Source: Leyella stercorea (GTDB taxonomy: Bacteria > Bacteroidota > Bacteroidia > Bacteroidales > Bacteroidaceae). Taken from it: 34,309 nt of DNA. Positions 23,681-30,471 of this stretch are shown piece by piece. The notes beneath the pieces were generated by a model. That model was not told the origin of the DNA, searched no databases, and saw nothing but the letters and a program-made list of their open reading frames with translations. The stretch is taken from positions 1-34,309 of the forward strand of contig NZ_JAHQUY010000035.1 of NCBI RefSeq assembly GCF_019052365.1, given 5' to 3'. Numbering within the stretch: the first letter of the stretch is position 1; each line of letters starts with the position of its first letter. A program made the translations under genes and the position numbers.

Positions 23681-23950
23681 TTACATTTTAAGAATACCAA
23701 GTCTATCATATGGTTCAAGCATATCTACAGCATCACGACGCAATGCAACCAAATTTCGTGCAAACTGTTTTTCTTTCAAATCTGCTCCACTTCTACTTGG
23801 GGGTCTTCCACCGTGTGCTTCGCACCATTCTGTTATCTCCAGTAAGGTCTTAACCCTGCGATCATTCGCTGTCAATCGTGCTTCCTTGGGACGGACACCA
23901 TCCAACAAGGGGTCATCAAACAGCTCTAAAAGTTCTTGTGGCCACTCCAT
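23681..23950 (-). CDS. Small helicase-associated-like protein of the restriction operon
   Basis: The protein has 89 residues. The first 17 match the start of the next protein (ELFDDPLLD at 9-17). The rest has the layout 'TEWCEAHGGRPPS', a charged stretch, then 'ARNLVALRRD', like the short helicase-associated DNA-binding modules found next to SF2 helicases. A similar 'EWVAAHDGAMPS' segment ends the neighbouring helicase. The gene starts two bases after the helicase stop and ends eight bases before the GIY-YIG gene, so it is certainly in the operon. I infer an adaptor or DNA-binding subunit; it has no catalytic motif. Confidence 0.7.
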   Translation of the reverse strand: MEWPQELLELFDDPLLDGVRPKEARLTANDRRVKTLLEITEWCEAHGGRPPSRSGADLKEKQFARNLVALRRDAVDMLEPYDRLGILKM

Positions 23951-23952
23951 GT

Positions 23953-25998
23953 TTAATCATTATTTTCAGGTTCGTACTCCAGTCCCTTCATTTTTCTAAT
24001 CTTCAGATTATAAATCATCTGATAAGCCACTGCCAATTCCTTTACCTTAGGGTCAGAAGAGTTGAGAGACGGCATAGCACCGTCATGGGCAGCTACCCAT
24101 TCTTTCAATGGTCCTTTAAACAACATGATGGCAGTGTCAATAGACATGTCAAATTTCTGCTCAGCGATAGTGTCTTGTATCACTTTCAGTGTTGGCGCAT
24201 CTACTGTTTTAGACAATACCTCATAAGCACGCTGGAAGGGATTGATGGTATCTATGAGATTGATGCTCAATTTGTCGATATTTATGAAACGATTGGCGAG
24301 TTTCATCATTCTATTGCCCTCACTTCCACGTTCTTCTTCGTTTTCATATGTCTCAGTGATGTCAATAGGATTACCCTTGTCGTCCACAATATCATTTCCT
24401 TTGATGATGGTGTCGAGCAATACACGCTGGCGCACTTCCTCCACCTCGCCCTCGGTTAGGTCAGGATATTTTTCACGAATAACCTTAGGGATAAGGTGCT
24501 GAGTGATATTCTCTGCTGTGGTGCTGCCGCTTATAGCCTTCACCACCAGGTCTTCTTGCAGAATACTTGCTTTCAGATCATCCAACTGCTCTTCAACAAT
24601 CTGCTTGGTCTTAGCACTTGACAGCGGCTTCAATCCCTCAACTACTATGGTGTGAACGGTGTCATCCGAGTCTTCCTCAGGCTCTTTCGTAGTCTTAAAG
24701 TGCCAGCTGGGTGCCATCACCTGTTCCATGAGCAACGATGCAGTGATTGCTTTCAGAAAATCGTTCACAGCCACCTTTACATCGGGTTGGTCTGCATCGG
24801 GCATGGCTATCATGTTGATAAAGCGAGCAGTATCTTTGCCCTTGCTGTCACGGGTACAGCGTCCAATAATCTGCACCACTTCTGTCAGTGAGCCACGCAC
24901 ACCGATGGTAAGACAGGTGTCGCACCATTCCCAGTCGAATCCTTCCTTGGCTGTGCCCAGTGCGATGATGAAGTCCATATCATCAGCCTTCTTCATCTTG
25001 TTGAGATAGCTGTAGACTCCAGCGCGTGTCTTCGGGTCATCATCTACAAGGTCTGCCAGTTTCACTCGTCTACCATCCTTAGTCTCCAGTGTATAAATGC
25101 CACCGCCGTGGTTGTAATCACGCTCCACCACAGTGCCAATAAGTTTCATAATGTCTTCCACCTCCTGATATTTGCCTCTGGCGGTGCTTGCGCGGCTGTT
25201 GATACTCGGAATGTGGATGATGGTCTTGCGATGGGTGTCCAGCACCTCGCCGATATGGTCGAGATATACACCCTTATAGAAGTGATAACCCAGCACAAGA
25301 TTCTTCAGATACTTGTAGCCATTGAGCTGCTGATAGTAGTTGTAGCTTACGGGATAGAAGCGTGCCTCGTCCTCTGTACGAAGCACCGGAATACCATCGC
25401 CACGGAAATAGCTGCCTGTCATGGCTACAATATGCCCGGTAGAGTTGTTCATCACACGGCGGACTGTATCTCCCAATCCGCTGTTTGCATCAGCACTGGT
25501 ATGGTGAAACTCGTCAATAGCCAGCAGACAGTCGTTCCAGTCCTCATCATTCAGTTCCTTCATGGCATTGCGCAGTGTAGCATGGGCACACACCAACACC
25601 TTCGATTTGGTTTCTTTGCGCATGAACTCACAAAAGCGTCCAGCCTTGTCGCTTTCATTGCCTGTGGAGGAACACAAGTCGTAATAAGGTGCTAAACGCC
25701 AATCATCAAAGAAACCATATTTCTTCAAGTCAGTGTTGCGGAATGAGCGACCAATACTCTTTTCGGGTACGGCAACAACTACCTTTTTAATGCCTTGATT
25801 CACCAATTTGTCGAGGGCTATGAACATCAGTGCACGACTCTTGCCACTGGCAGGAGGGGCTTTAATCAGCAGAAATCGCTTGTCTCTATATTGATATGCT
25901 TTGGCTTGCATCTCGCGCATACCTAGTTCATCGGTGTTACTAGATGTGCCACGCTGAGCATAGTGTATGTCTACGAAGTTAATCTTTGGTTGTTCCAT
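23953..25998 (-). CDS. SF2 DEAD/DEAH-type helicase of the restriction operon
   Basis: The protein has 681 residues. Helicase motifs are Walker A 'APPASGKS' (47-54), Walker B 'AIDEFHHTS' with D162-E-F-H165, motif III 'AMTGS' (192-196), 'IIALGTAKEGFDW' (motif V region, 344-356) and motif VI 'QIIGRCTR' (376-383). The fold resembles the ResIII translocases of type I and III restriction systems, but I see no PD-(D/E)XK nuclease after the helicase core. The C-terminal 280 residues are helical and charged, ending in a helicase-associated-like segment ('LKEWVAAHDGAMPS'). The start codon lies inside the end of the DUF1016 gene (20-base overlap), which suggests translational coupling. It likely translocates on DNA for a nuclease encoded by a neighbour. 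Confidence 0.85.
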   Translation of the reverse strand: MEQPKINFVDIHYAQRGTSSNTDELGMREMQAKAYQYRDKRFLLIKAPPASGKSRALMFIALDKLVNQGIKKVVVAVPEKSIGRSFRNTDLKKYGFFDDWRLAPYYDLCSSTGNESDKAGRFCEFMRKETKSKVLVCAHATLRNAMKELNDEDWNDCLLAIDEFHHTSADANSGLGDTVRRVMNNSTGHIVAMTGSYFRGDGIPVLRTEDEARFYPVSYNYYQQLNGYKYLKNLVLGYHFYKGVYLDHIGEVLDTHRKTIIHIPSINSRASTARGKYQEVEDIMKLIGTVVERDYNHGGGIYTLETKDGRRVKLADLVDDDPKTRAGVYSYLNKMKKADDMDFIIALGTAKEGFDWEWCDTCLTIGVRGSLTEVVQIIGRCTRDSKGKDTARFINMIAMPDADQPDVKVAVNDFLKAITASLLMEQVMAPSWHFKTTKEPEEDSDDTVHTIVVEGLKPLSSAKTKQIVEEQLDDLKASILQEDLVVKAISGSTTAENITQHLIPKVIREKYPDLTEGEVEEVRQRVLLDTIIKGNDIVDDKGNPIDITETYENEEERGSEGNRMMKLANRFINIDKLSINLIDTINPFQRAYEVLSKTVDAPTLKVIQDTIAEQKFDMSIDTAIMLFKGPLKEWVAAHDGAMPSLNSSDPKVKELAVAYQMIYNLKIRKMKGLEYEPENND

Positions 25999-27190
25999 CT
26001 TGTTCTTCCATTGAATTTTTCTGATGATTTTTTATCTGTAACTCCAGAAGCTTAACGCGCTCACGCAACTGCTCTATGGTAGGTAGCTGCTTCACAATCT
26101 CTTCTATCTGTACATTATTATATGAGGCAACCCCCAATGGCGTTGTTATGCCTCTGAATGCCAGTTGCACGTCCGTTCTATCCATATTACTGCAAATCAG
26201 CAGTCCTATGGTTGGATTGTCACTTTCACGCTTGACGGCTTCATCTACTGCTGCCACATAGTAATTAAGCTTGCCAGCAAACTCAGGCTCAAATGCGACG
26301 GCCTTTAACTCAACCACCACATAGCAACGCAGATAGATGTGATAGAAGAGCAAGTCGATGCGACGTGACCTGCCAGCCACCACAATCTCTTTCTGACGAC
26401 CAACAAAGGCAAAGCCCTTGCCCAACTCCAAGAGGAAATCTGCCATCTGTATTGTCAATGCGGCTTCGAGTTGTGCCTCACTGAAACCATCGGGTAGTGT
26501 AAGGAAGCCAAAGTCATAGTTCTCTTTGGTTATCTCCTGCGCCAACGCAGCTTGTGGCAATGGGAGCTTGTCTGCAAAGTTGCTCACTGCGCCTGGATGC
26601 TTATGATAGACATCGGCATCCATACTGTTCTTCAGTGCGCTGCAACTCCAGCCGTTTTCAATCGTTCTGCGAATGTAGAAAAGAGCTTCTTCTACATCCT
26701 TTGTCTTCTTGATGATTTCCACGTGATGGCTCCATCCTATCAGTGAGAACAAGATAGGGAAAGGTGTTCCATCTACATTGCTCTCCAATTCTGAAACAGC
26801 CCGTTTCAGTTTTGTTTCAAACTGAATATCAGGAGCTTGTAATTCTGAAATAGGCCATTTCAGTTTTTCAGAATAGAAGAGATACCATTGCTTCATGTGC
26901 CATAGGTTTCTGCTTCCAAAACCTTTCTCGTCAGGGAATGCATGCTGAAGATCAAAGCTCAGTTGTTCTACCACACCGCTTCCCCAACGTTCTTCTGCCT
27001 TGCGCATAACCAATTCACGACCAAGTTGCCATTTCCACAGCAACTTCTCACCATTCACCTTGATCACAGCTCGTACCTTTGCCTGTTGGTAGCGTGCTTT
27101 CAGTGACTCCAACCATTCTCCATACTCTGTATCCAAGTGGGTGTCGTGTATGTGTGGCACTGATATGTTGTTTCTTATATCGTCGCTCAT
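25979..27190 (-). CDS. DUF1016/YhcG PD-(D/E)XK nuclease-family protein, first copy
   Basis: From the ATG at 27190 the protein has 403 residues. The frame continues upstream to a TTG at 27289, but that part is encoded by two palindromes and gives no recognisable protein. The N-terminal DUF1016_N region ('LLWKWQLGRELVMRKAEERW', 'FPDEKGFGSRNLWHMKQWY') is followed by the nuclease-fold domain with D279 ('RIDLLFYH') and E294-x-K296 ('VVVELKAV'), then 'PEFAGKLNYYVAAVDE' and 'NPTIGLLICS', all typical of YhcG. Such proteins are often found beside type I and other restriction genes and are thought to act as nucleases or accessory factors. It sits between the methyltransferase and helicase genes. Confidence 0.85.
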   Translation of the reverse strand: MSDDIRNNISVPHIHDTHLDTEYGEWLESLKARYQQAKVRAVIKVNGEKLLWKWQLGRELVMRKAEERWGSGVVEQLSFDLQHAFPDEKGFGSRNLWHMKQWYLFYSEKLKWPISELQAPDIQFETKLKRAVSELESNVDGTPFPILFSLIGWSHHVEIIKKTKDVEEALFYIRRTIENGWSCSALKNSMDADVYHKHPGAVSNFADKLPLPQAALAQEITKENYDFGFLTLPDGFSEAQLEAALTIQMADFLLELGKGFAFVGRQKEIVVAGRSRRIDLLFYHIYLRCYVVVELKAVAFEPEFAGKLNYYVAAVDEAVKRESDNPTIGLLICSNMDRTDVQLAFRGITTPLGVASYNNVQIEEIVKQLPTIEQLRERVKLLELQIKNHQKNSMEEQDGTTKD

Positions 27191-27204
27191 ATATTGTTTT
27201 TTTA

Positions 27205-27291
27205 ATTGTGTACGCAGCGCGTACACAATGTTTTTATAACGTGTGAACTCTATCTTTGTTGTCCCAATTGGGTACGCATGCGTACTCAATT
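27205..27291. promoter_or_regulatory. Two related palindromes inside the restriction operon
   Basis: The first (27205-27229) has perfect 11-base arms attgtgtacgc/gcgtacacaat around agc. The second (27266-27291) is an almost perfect 26-base palindrome centred on gcatgc, with arms built around attgggtacgc and gcgtactcaat. Both share the half-site TTG-N-GTACGC, and their centres are about 61 bases apart. They fill the 100-base gap between the methyltransferase stop and the DUF1016 start, so they may be operators for an internal promoter or RNA hairpins. Confidence 0.65.
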
Positions 27292-30023
27292 CATTTCGCC
27301 GTCATCTTCTCATAGAGTTTGAAGAGACATTCCAGCCTTGCCTCGTCATTGGCAAAGGGATAGCCGGGATAGCAGCTCTCCACCAAGTCGTCGAGCACAT
27401 GGTGGGCATTGCGCAGGTCTTCAGGCATCTTCTCCGGGTCATATAGCTCTGCCAAGGTCTTCTCGGGATGGTCAGCTCGGGTAAGGAGGACTTCTTCAGC
27501 AGCTTCGCTCAATGCTTGCTTCTTCTCGGCGGTGAGTTTGGGGAAGGGGAAAGTGTTGTAGCAGAGCTGGGCGGAGTAGCGGTAGTCGGTTTTCAGTCTG
27601 CCGCCTACCGTGCGCACCCATGCCATGTGCATGCGGGAGGTGAGGATGCCGAAAAGCCAAAGCTTGGCATCGTAGATGGCGAAGGCTAAATTTGACACAA
27701 CATTACCAGCTTCAAGGTAACCCATTGGAATGTATTCACGTGCTTCTGAAGACACACCTGGTATGATGATGCACTCCGATAAGATGGGATGCTCCCTAAA
27801 CTGATAGGGCTTTTCTGCAAGTTTCTGGCCATCTTTACTATCAAGACGCATCTGTTTTGTTTTGGCAACCCGACCTGCGATAATAGGATTCTTCAGAGCA
27901 TCGTCTTTGTCTGCATCATCTATCCAAAAGCAAAAACGCTCTTTACCATTAATAAATTCTTCCGAGCCATATATTTGTTTGATGTATTTCTTGTCATTGG
28001 GATATTCTGCTATAAACTCGCTATATTCGCTTGGTTCAAGCAAGAGGTTTCCACCATCGTAGGGCATCGAACCAAATGTTGCCTTTGGCAAACCTTCGGG
28101 TATTTGGTTGTTCTTACATACAATGGTGCTGCTACCTGCAGATAAATATGGATTTATAAAAGACGCTTCAAGTTTCGTTTCTCCTGTGTATATAGCTTTC
28201 TTATCTTTTGACATATTAGCTACACCTATTATAATGACTGTTACTCCTGCATTGTATTTTGCATTATTACTCCATTTAAAAGAGGTGTATGCAAAACGTA
28301 TTTCTTGCCCCTTGTTTAATATTTCAGGCCATAAAATACCGACTTGTTCTCCTTGGCATATACTGTTTGTACTAACAAAAGCATATTGAGCTTTTGTGCC
28401 TTGAATATATTTGGACGCTTCATAAAACCAAATTGAGATATAGTCAAGTATCTTTGAATTCTTAAGCGAACCAAATGCAATAGATATGTCCTTTTTTTGC
28501 TCAGCAGATTGAAGTTTACTTCCCAAGTATGGCGGATTGCCAAACACAAACACCTCTTCATCTGCAGTGTGTGGGCATACCTCCTCCCAAACCAAACGAC
28601 ACGCGTTGCCACATACTATCTGAGTGATATTGTGCAGAGGAAGGGCTTGAGTGTTCACACCAAAGTCGTCATGTAACTTGCGGTTCATCTGATGCTCTGC
28701 CAACCACATAGAGAGCATTGCCACCTCATGCGGAAAGTCGAGCAACTCGATGCCATAGAACTGCTTGAGCTGGATGACAGAGCTGTCAAAGAAGTCAATC
28801 TCTGGGATAATCTGGCGCATCAGACGCAGAATATCCATTTCGAGCATACGGAGAGCCTTATAAGTGATAATCAAGAAATTGCCACTACCGCAAGCAGGGT
28901 CAAAGAACTTCATCTTTGACATGCGCAGCAACAGCTTCTCGCAGTCACGACGAATAGCCTTTGCATCTTTATGGAACTGGTTGTCTGAGAGTCCACCTAT
29001 ATCATGCTGACGTTTCTTTTGTTCATATTGGTCACGCAGATGGTTGTATGCCCCCTGAAGGTCGTCCAAAAATAAAGGATTGATGACCTTCATAATGTTA
29101 GGTACACTGGTATAGTGCATGCCTTGATTGGCACGCACATTAGGGTCTACCACCGCTTGAATCATTGAGCCGAAGATGTCCGGATTGATGTTCTTCCAGT
29201 CCAGTTCGCCACACTCAATAATGATTTTGCGTGAGCGGAAGCCCATCTTTGGTATCTGTATGTGCTTGGCAAACAGTCCACCATTCACATATGGAAATTG
29301 AGAGATTATCTTCAAAGTGTCTTCGTTACGCAAGCGCACGTCCATAACGTTGAAGGCTGCATCCAGATAATCAGCCAAATCAGAGCCATCCTCCTTGGTG
29401 TAGCGCACCACAGAACCGGTGAAGAGGTTGTCTTCAAAGATACCAGTATCCTCTGCAAAGAAACAGAATAGGAGTCGTGCAATGAAAATGTTGAGGTCGT
29501 GCAACTCGCTGCGGCTGCTGAACTCGTTGTAAGCACGTAGCTCGTCGTGCAGTTTAGCCAACTTCTCTGCAGCCTTCACATCGGCAGGACTCTCATCAAT
29601 ATTGGTGAACCGTTCCACACCGCACAAGGGGTAGAAAAAGGCGAAGTCGCAGTAAAGGCGATTAAGTGGGTTCTCATAACTCTCTTTTTCCCTCATGTCA
29701 TAGGCCAATATGGTCTCGCCATCACTTACTGCCACAATCTTCGGAGCAGCTTTGATGATCTGTGGGTCTTGTTTCATCTCCTCCAGCGTTGCCGTCAATG
29801 ATGTGGTGGATACCGATTTATAGCCAAACAACCCTTTGATAAGCAAGCCGTCGTAGCGAGCCAACACACCCTTACCGTCACGATAGCGACGGATATCGGC
29901 ATCGCCCTTACCGAATGCCTTCAATATTTCGTAACCTACTTCGCCAGCCACCACATCTTTCTCTTTGAAGACGGTGAGGGCAGACTCAATATCTTGGTAG
30001 CTTAAATTCTGTTTCTTTGCCAT
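27291..30023 (-). CDS. MmeI-like DNA methyltransferase without a recognisable nuclease site
   Basis: The protein has 910 residues, similar to MmeI-family enzymes. Domains in order: an N-terminal domain (about 1-150), a helical spacer ('DLNIFIARLLFCFFAEDTGI', near 176-195), the adenine methyltransferase domain with 'DPACGSGNF' (375-383) and 'GNPPY' (495-499), a target-recognition region (about 560-800), and a C-terminal part with 'HMAWVRTVGGRLKTDYRYS'. True MmeI enzymes carry D...ExK in the N-terminal domain; here the matching stretch reads 'ARYDGLLIKGLFGYKSVSTT' with no Glu before the Lys, so cleavage probably depends on other operon products. It is the first gene of the operon. The target-recognition region is visibly AT-rich. 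Confidence 0.85.
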   Translation of the reverse strand: MAKKQNLSYQDIESALTVFKEKDVVAGEVGYEILKAFGKGDADIRRYRDGKGVLARYDGLLIKGLFGYKSVSTTSLTATLEEMKQDPQIIKAAPKIVAVSDGETILAYDMREKESYENPLNRLYCDFAFFYPLCGVERFTNIDESPADVKAAEKLAKLHDELRAYNEFSSRSELHDLNIFIARLLFCFFAEDTGIFEDNLFTGSVVRYTKEDGSDLADYLDAAFNVMDVRLRNEDTLKIISQFPYVNGGLFAKHIQIPKMGFRSRKIIIECGELDWKNINPDIFGSMIQAVVDPNVRANQGMHYTSVPNIMKVINPLFLDDLQGAYNHLRDQYEQKKRQHDIGGLSDNQFHKDAKAIRRDCEKLLLRMSKMKFFDPACGSGNFLIITYKALRMLEMDILRLMRQIIPEIDFFDSSVIQLKQFYGIELLDFPHEVAMLSMWLAEHQMNRKLHDDFGVNTQALPLHNITQIVCGNACRLVWEEVCPHTADEEVFVFGNPPYLGSKLQSAEQKKDISIAFGSLKNSKILDYISIWFYEASKYIQGTKAQYAFVSTNSICQGEQVGILWPEILNKGQEIRFAYTSFKWSNNAKYNAGVTVIIIGVANMSKDKKAIYTGETKLEASFINPYLSAGSSTIVCKNNQIPEGLPKATFGSMPYDGGNLLLEPSEYSEFIAEYPNDKKYIKQIYGSEEFINGKERFCFWIDDADKDDALKNPIIAGRVAKTKQMRLDSKDGQKLAEKPYQFREHPILSECIIIPGVSSEAREYIPMGYLEAGNVVSNLAFAIYDAKLWLFGILTSRMHMAWVRTVGGRLKTDYRYSAQLCYNTFPFPKLTAEKKQALSEAAEEVLLTRADHPEKTLAELYDPEKMPEDLRNAHHVLDDLVESCYPGYPFANDEARLECLFKLYEKMTAK

Positions 30024-30093
30024 ATTGTTTTAGATGTCGTTGTTGATGAGATTTGTTATATAAGGGTAAATAATTATTTGCCGGATAGTTCCC

Positions 30094-30110
30094 TTTGCCA
30101 GAATGGCAAA
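30094..30110. promoter_or_regulatory. Palindrome upstream of the methyltransferase gene
   Basis: A perfect inverted repeat tttgcca-gaa-tggcaaa lies 71-87 bases before the methyltransferase ATG and within the likely 5' leader of the operon. It could be an operator or a short hairpin. No convincing promoter was found between it and the ATG. Confidence 0.5.
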
Positions 30111-30234
30111 CAAGTTGAGATAATAACAATGAACTTTGTTACGAGCGAGGTTTTACGCTACTCCTTGGTCGTCATCTGCGTCGGGGCTGCGTCAGCACCG
30201 TGTCGTTGACAATAAAGTGATGGGGATGTGGGGG

Positions 30235-30242
30235 CAAAATTA
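30235..30242 (-). promoter_or_regulatory. Duplicated thrA -7 box facing the restriction operon
   Basis: On the minus strand TAATTTTG is placed about 212 bases before the methyltransferase start. It is a copy of the -7 box in front of thrA. No other clear promoter was seen between it and the methyltransferase ATG. The -33 element is weak in both copies. Confidence 0.5.
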
Positions 30243-30295
30243 CGAAAAATGTTCTTAAAACGTTTCATTTCTTATGAAAATCGCATAAGTTTGCG

Positions 30296-30303
30296 TAATT
30301 TTG
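30296..30303 (+). promoter_or_regulatory. -7 box for the FAD-dependent dehydrogenase gene
   Basis: TAATTTTG at 30296-30303 is followed by 'taggagga' and then a repeat-filled leader of about 160 bases before the ATG at 30472. No TTG was seen at the standard distance. Confidence 0.45.
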
Positions 30304-30343
30304 TACCCTAATAGGAGGATATGGCATCTTGCCAAATCCACGC

Positions 30344-30470
30344 ACCCTATCAGGGGGTGCAGTGGTCTCCACTGCACCAACCAAACAAAAAATAACAAAA
30401 TAATAGACCCTACCAGGGGGTGCAGTGGTCCCCCCCCACCAACCAAGCAAAAAAATAACAAAATAATAGA
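30344..30470 (+). repeat. Two tandem 63-bp repeats in the dehydrogenase leader
   Basis: Unit 1 (30344-30406) and unit 2 (30407-30470) share 'accctancagggggtgcag', 'tggtc', 'caccaacca' and a 3' part 'ataacaaaataatag'. Unit 1 contains the perfect hairpin ggtgcagtgg-tct-ccactgcacc (30356-30378). In unit 2 the right arm has decayed to a run of C. The repeats separate the ATG from the upstream 'aggagg'. Confidence 0.85.
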
Positions 30471-30471
30471 T

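Larger units (their letters stand above)
30139..30319. repeat. 181-bp direct repeat, right copy
   Basis: It is identical to 22065-22245. The minus-strand -7 box now lies at 30235-30242 and faces the restriction operon; the plus-strand -7 box (30296-30303) faces the dehydrogenase gene. The identity stops at 30139 on the operon side, in the former thrA leader, and at 30319 on the dehydrogenase side. Confidence 0.97.

Noticed and set aside
27191..27289. TTG start adding 33 residues to the first DUF1016 protein
   Set aside because: The added codons are the two palindromes; the ATG at 27190 gives a normal DUF1016 N-terminus.
22065..30319. Transposon or integrative element with transposase/integrase
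   Set aside because: No recombinase gene lies between the repeats, and 181 bases is too long for a target-site duplication; homologous recombination fits better.
30321..30395. 24-codon ORF right after 'aggagga'
   Set aside because: Spacing of the possible ribosome site to the ATG is only two bases, and the codons run through a repeat hairpin.
30301..30471. 57-residue extension of the FAD-dependent dehydrogenase
   Set aside because: It starts at a TTG inside the 181-bp repeat and is encoded by tandem repeat DNA.
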